A stretch of DNA of 64,000 nucleotides from Doryteuthis pealeii (lineage: Eukaryota; Mollusca; Cephalopoda; Myopsida; Loliginidae), in NCBI GenBank assembly GCA_023376005.1, contig CM042181.1:25181591-25245590 (forward strand), written 5' to 3'. Both the position numbers and the translations under genes were made by a program. This document shows positions 47,498 to 58,500 of this stretch, piece after piece (positions within the stretch are counted from its first letter, which is position 1; every line of letters begins with the position of its first letter). Under the pieces are notes generated by a model that was given only the letters and a program-made list of their open reading frames with translations, made no database searches and was not told the DNA's origin.

Positions 47498-50400
47498 GGT
47501 TTGTGGCCGAGTAAAAAATTCTTCAGCGAAAATATATATTTAAAAAATATTAGGTGCGTGTGTGTGAAAGTTTCCGGCGATACTGTCTATTTTCCAGATA
47601 GCAAGGTCGCTGGGAACTTTTTTACGTGATTTGTAATTAATCATCAAGTACGAGTAACCTCCCATGACACAGGCATAGTCACAAAGATCACCTCTATTTT
47701 TTTCTTTTTTAAGAATTCGCTTAAATCATTTTCTGAATAATTTAAGCATTTTTCTTATTTCTTAAAATTATTTTTAGAAATAATTTATCTATTTTGTTAA
47801 TGATTAATGCAAGACGAATATAGGTAGCATTTGTTGTTTCAAACATGTTTTTATTAAAAACAGCATAAAAACATGTTTATTTACTTGTAACACTTAAGAA
47901 CATACAGATACTACACTCTGGTTTCGACCGGGGGTCCAGTGGCTTCGGCTCTGGACCGCGTAAGCTAACAACGTTGATCCCAGGGGGCCATCTGCCCCCT
48001 CGATTTAAAGGGACAGGGCTGGATTTGTTGCCCGGTGCCTGATGCGCCACCTTGAGGGGGGATGCCGACGGGATCAACTTATTTTTTGCACCCGCCTCCC
48101 ATGAGTCGGCTCGTGGGTGGTCCCACATTAATAGGGCTTTATGCCTGACCCGTATACGTGGTATACATGGTCAATAAACAGATACTATACTCTGATTCAT
48201 GGCTGATTCCCATGTAACTAATCCTCTCCTTTTTTTGTCTTTAATAAAAAAAAATTAATTTTGATAAATGGAATTACAAAACACGTTAAATAAATTGAGT
48301 TTTATCTTTAAAAATATTTTTTTAAATGCTTTTCCTTACTTTTATTTTGTCCCACCTTAAATTCTCTTTTCACCTGTAGAATATGTTTAGACTAAAATAA
48401 TCTATCTTTGTAAAAACTGAACAGGTGTAAAATTATGACTTTGACTTTACTTTATCTGATTTAAATCTAAAATTAACTTTTTAAAAGATAAGAATATCAT
48501 TTTTAAGTTGATTTTTAAAGGAAAATCTTTTATTTTATTTATTTATTGTTTTTAGAGATAAAAAAAAAAACTCATTATCATAACAAAATACATTGGGTCT
48601 TTCACTTTAAAAAAATTAATGAGACCTAAAGCAGCTGTACTACAAATGTAAAACTAATCCCATGACACTTAAATCTGATAGAGCTGATCCTTCACTGAGG
48701 GGGAGAAAAGGGTAAATACAGACCCTTTTATAGAATGGGGTCTAAATAAGAAAAAGAAACAGTGACAAAAAAAAGATGTCTGAAGTTAGTTACATAATAA
48801 CTTATAAAGTCAGAAAACAGCACAACTCCAATGACTTGCGAAAACATTTTTTCCCACTAACAGTTACTGAAGCATGGAATAAACTACCTGCATCAGTTGT
48901 TAGCTGCCGAGACACTGCATCCTTCAAAACCTCCATGCTTCCTGTAATTCATAAACACTATACCTGATATCCTCCATGCACATGCATATGACTCGTATAC
49001 TGTTCATTTTCCAGACATTTGTACGTTATTCTATATCCTGCTTAATAATTTTCAAATGATAAAAATATATTATTTTTGAATTCTAATGAATAATTTAAAT
49101 GTAGAAGTGTTGACACATTTTGTGATCAGGTATTTAATAGCAATAACAGGTGAACAGACTTATAATCATGTCATCCTTATAAAGACATGAAACAGATACT
49201 GTTTTGCTCACTGTTAGGCTAACTATGGCAAAGTACTGCTCCTTCTGTTTATTTAGGGGTGAAAATCCTTTTTTTGGGATTTTGTATACTTTTTCTTTTC
49301 ATATTGCTACTGAACTTGTTAAAAAGTTTAACCATGGGATAATTACTATAGGAAATTCATTTATTCAACATAAGTAATAAATACATTCTTATCATCTCAT
49401 CGAGGTGCGTGATGTAATAGTTATCGGTGACATGAGTTCAAATCCTGGATGAGACAGTTTCACATAGTGATGATATCCTTGGGAAAGATAAGCATTCAAT
49501 TATTCCCCCTCCAGGTATGGGTAAATAGCAGGGTAGACTGGGCTTTTTAACTTAGGTTTTGGTTAGGCAACCAGTCTAGAAGGAAAACTCTGAATTTAAA
49601 CCTATTAAACTCTGCATAAGAAATTGACCTTGAATCTTATCCTACTCATGTGGAGGGGTTGGTAAATATAAGTAAATTATTTTTACCTTTGTTTTTTTTT
49701 TTTTTTTTTTTTTTTTGTATTGTGTCTTGAATAATAGGTAATATCATTTTATTAATTATAACTGAGTCTAGTAGTTATTTTCCTGACCTCTCACCAAGCA
49801 AGTATTTTTAACATTAGGGGGCCATGCACAAAATAAATCTCATGTGATGGCCAGTGCAAAAAGTGTATGATCCCTTCAGCATTCCCCTCATGGGGCGCCT
49901 CAGGCACATGGCAATAAACCCCACCCCTACACCTTTTAGACGAGGAGACAGGTGCTAAGTCTCTAGTATATTTTTTTATGAATCTGTTTTGAATTGTAAT
50001 GTTAATGTGTATTCTCTTCCAGCATGTTTTCTTTCTTTCTTAATTATTATTTAATATATTTGTTTCTTTGTGTTTTCTATTGTGTAACACAAAAGTAAAA
50101 AGTAAATGATATTATGTAAAGTCTCATAATCAATATTCACACACTCTTTCTACAAATGTCAATTAATCACAAATATCCGTTTGTCAATGTCTGCATTGTA
50201 GTGACTATGTTTAGCTATAAAAGGAGTGTTGAATCTATTGATCTGACCTTGAAAAAAAAAAAAGTATCACATAACATGCTTTTAGTTATTCATCACTACC
50301 TGATGATTTTCCCGTCGTCCTAAAAGTATAATTTTTAATTACAGGGGAACCCTTCGTCCAGGTTTCATCTCCCTGTTCTAAGATCAGTAGGGTGTTAAAA

Positions 50401-53400
50401 GTCAAGGATCTAAACAATGTTTGTGCGACTCCCTCACTTTAAATGACTTTGTATCAAATCTGTCCTCATGGGGAGGTGGATAAATATATAATTTTCTATC
50501 CTCTCCTTTGTAACGGTTCAGTGCAGAAATAAAGTGTGTGTGTGTGTGTATGTGTGTGTAATTTGTCTGAAAATTAGCTAAATATACTCTCGGGCTTAGT
50601 ATATCTGACCCAAATAACTGCATGCTATATTTTTTTTCCATTAATCAATTATAAGTGATTCAAATTTTAGGATTTATAAATAAATTATTTAAAAATAACT
50701 TTCTTTCTGCTTTAAGAAAACTAGACACTTATATCAGAAGGATTTTTCTTTCACTTAGATTTTTTTCTATTAAAAATTAGTTTGGTAATTTTTTTCTTTT
50801 CTATTAGCAAAATATTTTTTATTGATTGTTAAGGGCCTAAAAATACCCATGGAAAATTGAGTTCTCTCTTGAATAGAATTAAAAAAAAATTACCAATCTG
50901 AATTTTCTAACCTTTTTAACCCTTTCACTACCAATGTTTTTTTTTTTTTTTTTTTAAGTTTTGGATATGCACAATTATGGTTTGAATACAATGTTTTAAG
51001 GGTTAAAATGAAAATTAACTTTGACTGGGACACCTGTGTTCCATGGAAATGAAAAGTGTTGAGGAATTAAAATGTAATAAAATATAAAACTATGCAAATT
51101 TAAAACATTTTTCATTTAAAACCAATTTTTCAAATTAATTTTAGTTTTGAGGTAGTAAAAAATATTTCTACATATTTTTTATGAATTAAATTTTAGTTTT
51201 TGAATGTCTCTTTTAAGGGCCAGTTAGCTCAGTCAGTAAAGCATTCGCCTAGGAATCACAAAGTCCTCAGTTCAATACTGGTCTTTGTCAACTCAGTGCA
51301 TGAGTAGCACAGCTTGGTAATTTGATCTTTGCAGTAAAACATCTTGAGGCTGATGGTGGGTGTGACGCACCACCTCAGAAAAAAAGAAATCTTCTTGGTC
51401 TAGTGCAAATGAAAAGGGGATAGACTCCCTCACTATTTTGCTGATACCAATAATAGGCCATTCCACAGACTTGTATATCATTTACTGGCATCTACATCAC
51501 CATCTCATGCTGACAGCATGAATATCTATGACTCTTTCTCACCACCTATCCCTATTGGTCATTGCCCCTGGCAGGTCTTATGCATGATATCCAGTGTCTG
51601 CACAGAGATGATTGATGTAGGTTTTTGCTGGTTGATCTACACTGATGTGTAGTTTTCCATAGAAGAATGTCACTTATGTGTTCATCCTTGCTTCTCTAGC
51701 AGTGTCCAGCATGTCGTGTTCATCTTATTTAGATGGTTTGTTTAATAGCAGTTTTGGGGGTGCTGCTTCTAAAATTTGTTCAAGACAGTACACTGCATTC
51801 TTCTGTAGTTCTCATCTATCTTTTTCACTCAGCATTTCATTAGATATCAAGTGTTGCAGCTATTATCATTATATTAATATGCTTGTTCCTAAATCTTCCA
51901 TCTTCATCTTCAATATCCTCTGGTTAAAAATGAGACTGTCCAAATTGTTCAATGCCCAATGTAAAATTAAAATGAATTTAAAAAAAAAAAAGTTAAGTGT
52001 TTGTTTTATTTGTAATATTGAAATTGTGAATTACAGAAAATATTTTGGTAATTTTAATATGTAATGAAATTGCAAATCATTGTTTCTTGCTCCTCTTGGT
52101 TTAATTTCATTTCATGAAAATTCCACAGGTCCTGCGAGTTCAGCTATATTATCTGTACATTTAATCTTGAGTAAATTGAAACACATTCCATGTATTGCAG
52201 AGATGCTGTGTCCCTGATGCATAAAAATATATAAGGACGCAATGAAATCGGATTCATGCGTCCCAGTGTTTTTCGTTTTTTTTTCCCTCACCATTTCAAG
52301 ATAACTGTAAATACATTTCAATAGTTTCTTAGAAATGAATTACACAGTATAGGTTACAAGGTAGGAGTTAGATGGCTTTAGTTGGGACCTATAAATTTTC
52401 CCAGCAATTCATTCAAAGCAAATATGTGTGTTCCAGGACACACTAAATCAAATAGCTATCAGCATCACTGGTATTGCAATTTTATTTTCCATTGGTGTAT
52501 AAGCGAAAGACAAAATTTTATTACCTAATTTTTGGATTTGTTTTAACTAAACTTTATATAACCATTTTTCTTTTTCTTAACATTTCTATTTTTTAGCTCA
52601 AGACTGGTTATCACTGGTACCATTTGTAGGAACAGTTTCTTTGGTTGTGTATGTTACTTCCCACACATTTCGTGAAAAATGGACCAAAATTAGGAAACCT
52701 GGCACTGGCTGTCGGGTAAACTATCTCATCAAACAGGAATGTGAAAAGGTGGTTGATATTGATGATATTGAAGACTTAGGGGATAAAGTTGTCTACTGCA
52801 GATGCTGGAAATCAAAAAAGGTAAAAACAAATTTGATTGTATATTTATAATTTGACAATTAAAAAAAAAAGAAACATGAATTTTAACTGACTTCATTCAA
52901 AAGGATTGCTTTTTGATTATATTGTGATAGCTGATATATTAATGTGCATTTTTTAAAAGATATGGCAAGATTGATATTGTCATGTCATGCTGATAGCCCA
53001 GATTCTCATGACTCTTTCTTGCCACTAACCCCTATCTGATAGAGATCTAGAATCCACACAGAACAGATTGATGTACATTTTTGTTGGTCGGCCTACACTG
53101 GTGTGTCCATGTGTAGGTCTTCATGAGAGAATGTCACTTATGAGTTCGTCCTTGCTTTTCCATCAGTGTCCAACATCTTATTTGATTGGTTTATGTAATA
53201 GGGGGAAAGTGGCTGTACAGCTGCTTTTTGTGGGTGCTGCTTCTAATATGCAGCATTCTTGTGTATTTCCCATCTAGCTTTTTCTCTAAGCATTTTGGTT
53301 GAATCCAAGTGATGCAGCCATACAGTAGTACTGATACAGTTACAGCTTGGAAGAATTCTCACTTTATCTTATCAAGGAGCTGATCTCCCTGATTAGAAAG

Positions 53401-55938
53401 ATTGATATATTTTAGTTTATTGAAGATAGTAAGAACATTTTCAGTATATATATTATACTTTTTTTTATCAAAGGTAAGAAATTGATTGAAACAAAATAGA
53501 TTTATGCAGTTTATAGTGAATGTACTGTGAATAATTGGCCAAGTCAAAAAGTGGTTTAAGTTAAGTTTCATTTTGGAGGCCTCACAAATCTATGGTAGTC
53601 ATTTACTCTATGTGTACTAGATATGGCACTTAACTGCATCTGATGGTGAGGCTCCAGTTCTGAGACTCTGGAAAGTATGGATTACCCCTTCATTGTCAAG
53701 GTTATTGTCCCATATATGGACCAAATAGATCTGTTTTAAAGCTATTCATATTTGATAGGAATGCAATTCCCTAACCTCTAGGCATAAAATAACTCTACAG
53801 GTTGACATGCAATTAAAATCAATTAATCATTTACTCAACATAGCTTAGTTTGGTACAAGGCCAGAAATATGAGACATCCAGTAAAAATCAAATTCACTAT
53901 CAATGGTCTGTTAGTTTAGTTCAGGGATCACCAAACCTTTTTTCATGGTGGGCCAGATAATTGAAAAAATAACGAACATGGGCCACATTATTATTGTGTT
54001 CAATACTTGTTAGCCAGAATGAAAGTTCTGAGAAAAAGACGTAAAACAAAATTTATCTTTCCATGTTATATTCTTGGATGAGTGGTGTAAGATGCACAAA
54101 AACAAATTTAACCAACATATTTATTTTCAAAACATTATCAAAGAATGCAACATTAGCAGAAAGGTTTAGATTTCTGAAATGGAAGTTTGCCTTTCAAGAT
54201 TATCGTCAATATTTGGTTTAGAATTGCTACATCCAATTAAGAGAATTGCTTTCAAATGTTTATTAGTCAATTTCGTTCAATGGGTTAAGTGGTATCAGAA
54301 CGTCTCAGGTTCTGTACATTTAAACAAACAAATTCAAGTAATGTCGGGGGGCCTGATAAAATGCCTTCGCAAGCCGGATCCAGCCGGTGGGTCGTAGTTT
54401 GGTGACCCCTGGTCTAGTTTGATACCCATTAATCCATCCTTTTCACTATGGTTGAATAATTGAGGTTGATAGAGATCAAATCAAGAATAATCAATGTTAT
54501 ATGATACAGAAGATCACCAACATATCTAAAATATTCAAATGGAGTGTTAGAAATTATTTACACCAACTTAATTATGTTAGTCTTTTTGTGTGGCTTGCAT
54601 AAAGAATAAAGTTAAAAAGAAAACTTAGGCTATATTTTCATGCAATTTACTATTTAAACATAATGAAAAAAATTATTTAAAAAATTCTTTTTAACATTGT
54701 TGCAGGTAATTATAAGTGAATATTTTAAAAACTTTATATGAGCACTTACCTCCTATCACAAATAAGATGAACAAGACATGCTGGACACAGCTGGAGAAAC
54801 AAGGACAAAGTTATAAGTGACATTCTTCTGTGGATACCTACACATGTCGGCCAACCAGCAAAAACCTACATCAGCTGTGTATGGATACTGGATGCTATGT
54901 GGAAGACCTGCCAGGACCAATGACTGATAGGGAGAGTCATGGGAATCTGATTTCAGTATGATGATGACCTTTTATAACATGAAAGATTGTGGGGAAAAGT
55001 GAAATGAACCATCATTGAAAGACTGGTGTTAATCCAAAGGTGACACTATTTATATTGGAAATGAAGTTCTTTATATGTTTGTTCTGGAAAACCAAACCAT
55101 TCTTTTGATGAACAAATATTTCTTCTAATTAAACTGAAGGCAGCAATTGATAAAAAAAAAACATCCTGTATAAAATGAATAGAAAGGGTGTAATATTTAA
55201 TCAGGTTAAACTGCAATGTTTATTTAAATTCTTCCAGCTGGAAACATTTAATTCTTTGTCAAAAATACCAGATATTTTATTTTCAGATGACCATTTATTT
55301 CAGTTTTTATATAATTCTGTAAATGAAAAAATATTTTTCAATTACTTGGAAGACTGCAAAAGGCATCTAGAAAAGTCTTTTGTTAGAAAGATCAAATTTT
55401 TGGAACTATGAAGTTAGCTAAAAAAAATGGTATAAGGTAGTGGAACAAAATTATAAATATACTGGTAAAGTTAATGTTGCAAAAAAGAATGTTTGGACCA
55501 TATGACCTTTAGGCACCCCTTTTGCTTTGCTGAATCATAAGTACATTTTTTCATTTACACCGTCAACATCCAGTTGTTTTTTAGCAGACAATTTTTAGAG
55601 GTTTTTTTTAATTTAAAAAAAAATTTTTTTTTTATTATAAAACTAACCCCAACCCCTAACAAACAACCAAATGTTGATGGTGTAAATGAAAAAAATGTAC
55701 TTATGATTCAGCAAAGCAAAAGGGGTGACTAAAGGTCATATGGTCCGAAATGTTTTATATTTTTAACTGAATAAAATTTTGATCATTCACTATATTGTAA
55801 TTGTACTTTTGTAAAATAACTTTTTTCTTTTCATTTCAGTTCCCCTATTGTGATGGAGCCCATAATAAACATAACCAGCTGACCGGTGATAATGTTGGTC
55901 CATTAGTCCTAAAGAGGAAAGATCCTAATCCTCTATAA
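46783..55938 (+). CDS. CISD2: CISD2-like CDGSH iron-sulfur domain protein, three exons, 139 aa
   Basis: CISD2 (NAF-1/Miner1) is a tail-out membrane protein of ER and mitochondria-associated membranes that binds a redox-active 2Fe-2S cluster and influences Ca2+ homeostasis, autophagy and iron balance. Exons 46783-46879, 52597-52820 and 55840-55938 join in frame (phases 1 and 0, GT-AG sites). The product starts [20 protein letters not shown], has a membrane segment at about residues 37-57 ([17 protein letters not shown]), and ends in a CDGSH domain. Cluster ligands are C100 and C102 (YCRCW), C111 and H115 (PYCDGAH). [10 protein letters not shown] near the end is highly conserved. The length (human 135) and the N-terminal LP-P-SI-GF pattern point to CISD2, not CISD1 (108). 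The motif has Ala where human has Ser (CDGAH). Confidence 0.96.
47904..48194. mobile_element. GC-rich insertion flanked by 17-bp direct repeats
   Basis: ACAGATACTACACTCTG at 47904-47920 and ACAGATACTATACTCTG at 48178-48194 differ by one base and bracket 257 bp of strikingly GC-rich DNA. The flanks look like a target-site duplication. The insert is open on the minus strand (about 83 codons, with [18 protein letters not shown] and [14 protein letters not shown]) but I do not recognise a domain. It is probably part of a retroelement. Confidence 0.6.
48770..48985 (+). pseudogene. C-terminal fragment of a CR1/L2-like LINE
   Basis: The frame from 48776 gives [20 protein letters not shown], then [17 protein letters not shown]. 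The pattern R-x-x-FF-x-L-x-V-x-x-W-N-x-L-P-x-x-V-V....x-F-K is the end of the reverse transcriptase ORF in CR1/L2/jockey-type non-LTR elements. The sequence upstream is not recognisable, as expected of a 5'-truncated copy. Confidence 0.65.
49395..49670 (+). repeat. tRNA-derived SINE, family B
   Basis: Head GAGGTGCGTGATGTAATAG with B box GAGTTCAAATCCTGGATG. Body blocks CCTTGGGAAAGATAAGCATT, GGTAAATAGCAGGGTAGACT, CAACCAGTCTAGAAGGAAAA and AATTGACCTTGAATCTTATC. Confidence 0.8.
51216..51475 (+). repeat. tRNA-derived SINE, family A
   Basis: Head GGCCAGTTAGCTCAGTCAGT, then AAAGCATTCGCC and a B box AGTTCAATACTGG. Body GAGTAGCACAGCTTGG, GGTGTGACGCACCACCTCAG and AAAAGGGGATAGACTCCC. The head is the closest to a tRNA acceptor/D-arm start (GGCCAGTTAGCTCAG) among the copies. 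Confidence 0.85.
51500..51910 (-). mobile_element. LINE 3'-end fragment, minus strand
   Basis: Shares long blocks with 53000-53340 and 41925-42241 (AGATGATTGATGTAGGTTTT, TCACTTATGTGTTCATCCTT, GTGTCCAGCATGTCGTGTTC) and is the reverse of 54745-54970. Read on the minus strand it encodes pieces like the RP...Y...LC.DTGC..EDLP.AM.DR pattern of LINE ORF2 C-termini. Confidence 0.6.
52597..52820 (+). CDS. CISD2: CISD2 exon 2
   Basis: The exon follows TATTTTTTAG and ends AAAAAG|GTAAAA; 224 bases in phase. It encodes the single transmembrane helix, a charged linker and the first two cluster cysteines (YCRCWKSKK). The linker [17 protein letters not shown] is longer and more basic than I recall for vertebrate CISD2. 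Confidence 0.96.
52985..53345 (-). mobile_element. LINE 3'-end fragment, minus strand
   Basis: Matches the 51500 copy: CATGCTGATAGC, ACTCTTTCTTGCCACTAACC, AACAGATTGATGTACATTTT, GAATGTCACTTATGAGTTCG and GCTGCTTCTAATATGCAGCA in the same order. Confidence 0.6.
53572..53838 (-). repeat. SINE family C, minus strand
   Basis: Blocks CACTTAACTGCATCTGATGG, GGATTACCCCTTCATTGTCA, ACCAAATAGATCTG and GCATAAAATAACTC...GGTTGACATGCAATTAAAA, ending in an ATTA/ATCA simple run, match the 41606 copy. Confidence 0.65.
53922..54411. mobile_element. hAT-family MITE with 8-bp target duplication
   Basis: Ends CAGGGATCACCAAACC and, inverted, CAGGGGTCACCAAACTACG are hAT-type terminal repeats. The flanking 8-mers GTTTAGTT (53914-53921) and GTCTAGTT (54412-54419) differ by one base, the size of a hAT target duplication. 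GGTGGGCCAGA near the left end and GCAAGCCGGATCCAGCCGG near the right are typical subterminal stretches. No transposase inside: 490 bp, non-autonomous. Confidence 0.85.
54745..54970 (+). mobile_element. LINE 3'-end fragment, plus strand
   Basis: Translation in shifting frames gives [26 protein letters not shown] and [15 protein letters not shown], matching the C-terminal RP.K.Y...L..DTGC..EDLP.AM.DR pattern of LINE ORF2 proteins. It is the sense-strand relative of the fragments at 41925, 51500 and 52985. Confidence 0.65.
55488..55755. mobile_element. MITE with ~70-bp terminal inverted repeats
   Basis: Left GGACCATATGACCTTTAGGC, ACCCCTTTTGCTTTGC and the right end inverted are nearly identical over about 70 bp, down to TTTCATTTACACC. 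AATGTTT flanks both ends (55488-55494 and 55749-55755), a possible target duplication. The centre has AACTAACCCCAACCCCTAAC. The same family occurs at 44766-45010. Confidence 0.8.
55840..55938 (+). CDS. CISD2: CISD2 exon 3 (terminal)
   Basis: The exon follows TTTTCATTTCAG and encodes [20 protein letters not shown], then [12 protein letters not shown] and TAA. It supplies the last Cys and His ligands and the beta-cap. The first canonical AATAAA downstream is at 56594-56599, so the 3' UTR may exceed 650 nt. Confidence 0.96.
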   Translation, partial: FPYCDGAHNKHNQLTGDNVGPLVLKRKDPNPL

Positions 55939-56599
55939 CAAATGCTCTAGGTTTAGTTTTATATTATTAGTCCTTCACATTAAAATCAGAAAATCTAATG
56001 CTATATTATTATTGTTATTATTATTATACTAAAATTACTGATGTGGCCAATGAAATGACTGACTGGCTTTAACAACACAAGAAAGACATTTATTCCGTTA
56101 CTAAATATAAATATTTTTGATTAAATTTTGAATGATTCCTTGAAAAAGATGTGGTAGAAATGATTGGACTACTGTTGTTGTTAACTTTCCTTGGTGTAGA
56201 CATTTTTTTTCTAGACTTGTCTATCTCAGGTATTTCACCATAGGGAAAGTCGATTAAACATTTTTTATTCTTATAAAGGCACAATGATTTTTTATTTTTT
56301 TTGTGATTTAAAAAAAATATTTTATTAAAAGACAACTTTTTCATGGTCAAATTTTGAAGTGTTTTTTGATGGAAATTTGTATGCTTTTTTTTTGGTGGGA
56401 GGGGTAGGGGGGTAATCCCCCATGATCTTGCATTTGATAATCTCTCTACAACTGAAGGTATTGTGCTGGTAATATAAAAATTGGGAGAATTCATCATCAT
56501 GGTATTTTTTTTTTTTTTTTTTTTTCAAATATCAGAAACTGAGCATATGTTTTGTCAGGCATTGCACATTGTGCCCAGAAGTTGAAATATGAGAATAAA

Positions 56600-57025
56600 T
56601 TCAATAACTTGGATCAAAATGATTGCCTGACACTGGTTGTGTGCTCATTGGAACTGGAATTTTATTCTCTACATATTGAAAAAAATTTTTCCAAAAATCT
56701 CAATTTTGTTGGTCTGGAGCCCGATTTCCTTATTAGGGCATAATATCGGAAATTCACCTTTCTGGCTATATCTTCGCTCAAAATGATCACTTGAGGCTGA
56801 TTAGATCCTCGTTGGAACCGTAATTTTATTCTTTACATGTTGGAATAAAATTTGGGGGTCTGGGGCTAAATTTCCTTATTTGGGCATATTCCCAGAAACT
56901 TGACTTTCTCCAAATAACATTCTCAAAATGATAGGCTGATTGAGTTATTCTAGAGAGCAGAATTTAATTTTCTATATATTGAAAACAAGTTGTCTGAAAG
57001 TCTCTTTGGGGTAAGGCTAAAATTG
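56600..57025 (+). repeat. Degenerate tandem repeat, ~140-165 bp unit, about 2.5 copies
   Basis: Recurring order: GGAACTGGAATTTTATTCTC / GGAACCGTAATTTTATTCTT, then ACATATTG / ACATGTTGG, GGTCTGGAGC / GGTCTGGGGC, ATTTCCTTATTAGGGCATA / ATTTCCTTATTTGGGCATA, CTCAAAATGAT and AGGCTGATT. Confidence 0.7.
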
Positions 57026-57874
57026 TAGTGTGGGATCAGATTATTGATAATGGAGTTCATAAAAGATAAGAAAATTTCATCCCATTACACATAGAACTCT
57101 TAATTTTGTTCAGTTAGGATAGCCTACCAAGTTAGAAGTATAGGATATTGTGAAACAGGAGAAAAAAAGGCCTATATTTAAAAAAAAAAAAAAGTATCTC
57201 AAGAACTTATTTTGTTCCAAAATTGCAAACAGAGAAAGTTTATGGAATATCAGGGGTTACCACTTATAATTTTCCATGTGTTTCTGAGTTGTGTCATGCC
57301 AACTTTCTAGTAGCAGAATATGTGAGCCTCTAAGCCCTATTATCTAATTTTTTGAATATAAACTGCTTCTTATGTATAATTTTGAAAAAATCATGGTGCC
57401 AGTACTGCAAAATGTTGCCAAATCTTTATTTTTTTTTTTTTTTTTTTGAGCCTGGATATTGGAATTTATTAATTATTCGTAGATTTTCAGACTTGTAATT
57501 GTACCTGATATTGTATAAAATTTCTAATTTCTGGGTCTAAGCTGGAGTTTTTTCCTGTATATATAATAAAAGTAGAGAAAAAATGCTATCCAATGGATAC
57601 AAATCCATTTTATAGTATTTAAAGTTAACATTTTTGTAAAACATCTGAAATTTATCAATTTCACTGATTCTTTTCATTTTTCAGAGCTCATATCCAGGAA
57701 AAATCCAATTCCAGAAAATTAGTGCAGATTCCTAAAAAATGAACCATTTAATATTTTTACTTCTGTTTTCTCTGATTTTTTCTAGTTTAAGAATAAAGAA
57801 ATGAAAAAATAATAAATTCTCACTCTGGGCACAATGTCAGTTATTGAATGTGAAACAACAGAAGTAGCATTATT

Positions 57875-58262
57875 TAGATTTTTTGGACTTTATTGTTATA
57901 TACACAACGTTTCAGCCAATATGCCCTCTGACCTTCTTCAGGTGTTTCTTGTCAAACTCAGTAACTTTTTTGTCACATAGTGCAACGGATATAAGGGTTG
58001 AGTTAATATAGTTCTAAGTGACAATCATTTGGCAATAATAACATAGAATACTTAACATAGTTTAACATTTGTATCTGGTCATGGTTAACGGAATGAGAAA
58101 AGTCTACCCCAGTGGATTGAATAAAAGTTTGAAGTTCTGTGAAGGCTCCTGATTATGATATGAAGGCTTGAGTTTGACAAAAAACACCTGAAGAAGGCCT
58201 GAGAGCACATCAGCCAAAACGTGTATATAATAATAAAGATGAAGACAACAGTCTGAAAAATA
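57875..58262. repeat. Inverted-repeat pair around a ~200-bp spacer
   Basis: 57875-57960 (TTTGGACTTTATTGTTATAT, ACGTTTCAGCCAATATGCCC, CCTTCTTCAGGTGTTT) is imperfectly repeated inverted at 58176-58262 (AAACACCTGAAGAAGGCCTG, GCCAAAACGTGTATATAATA). A related fragment lies at 30640-30790, so this is an interspersed family. Confidence 0.65.
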
Positions 58263-58362
58263 CAAATCATCAAGCCTCATCTCAAAAATTCTGACAAATT
58301 TAAAAAAAAAAAAACATTATTTGACTGGTTCATTTAAAAGTAAAAATAAATAAGTAAAGTAG

Positions 58363-58422
58363 TAGGAGTAGCCTATTATTGGTATCAGCTCAGCAGCTGA
58401 TACCAATAATAGGCTACTCCTA
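58363..58422. repeat. 28-bp perfect inverted repeat with 4-nt loop
   Basis: TAGGAGTAGCCTATTATTGG, then TATCAGCT, loop CAGC, then the exact reverse complement. The arms are the family-A SINE stretch GCTGATACCAATAATAGGC. Confidence 0.95.
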
Positions 58423-58500
58423 TTGGCGAGGGCTAGCATTGAACCTGGAACCCTGTCATTCCAATGTGGATGCTCTACCAACTGAGCTAAATAATACTAG
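58395..58500 (-). repeat. SINE family A head, minus strand, partial
   Basis: Reverse complement reads AGCTCAGTTGGTAGAGCATC (A box) and GGTTCCAGGTTCAATGCTAG (B box), followed by CCTCGCCAATAGGAG. The body is lost and replaced by the hairpin. Confidence 0.75.

Larger units (their letters stand above)
46440..47830. promoter_or_regulatory. CpG-retaining 5' domain of CISD2
   Basis: CG dinucleotides are frequent from about 46.44 to 47.82 kb, around the CISD2 start codon and early intron 1, and scarce on both sides apart from the GC-rich insert at 47.92 kb. It mirrors the domain at the UBE2D 5' end. Boundaries by eye. Confidence 0.55.
46880..52596 (+). other. CISD2 intron 1 and its content
   Basis: About 5.7 kb. 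It holds an A32 run near 47463, a GC-rich insertion, a CR1/L2-like LINE fragment, a family-B SINE, a T25 run near 49690, a GT/CA microsatellite near 50537, a family-A SINE and a minus-strand LINE end. 49780-49960 is a GC-richer unclassified piece. 48.2-48.75 kb and 50.0-51.2 kb show nothing specific. Confidence 0.6.
52821..55839 (+). other. CISD2 intron 2 and its content
   Basis: About 3.0 kb, largely transposon-derived: a minus-strand LINE end, a family-C copy, a hAT MITE, a plus-strand LINE end and a MITE with long inverted ends. 55.0-55.45 kb is AT-rich with a chance 78-codon ORF and no recognised feature. Confidence 0.6.

Noticed and set aside
56090..56500. 136-codon open frame on the minus strand downstream of CISD2
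   Set aside because: Lys/Asn/Ser-rich, starts in A-rich DNA, has no convincing splice acceptor and matches no family I know. Chance is likely in AT-rich DNA, though a terminal exon near 56090-56290 cannot be excluded.
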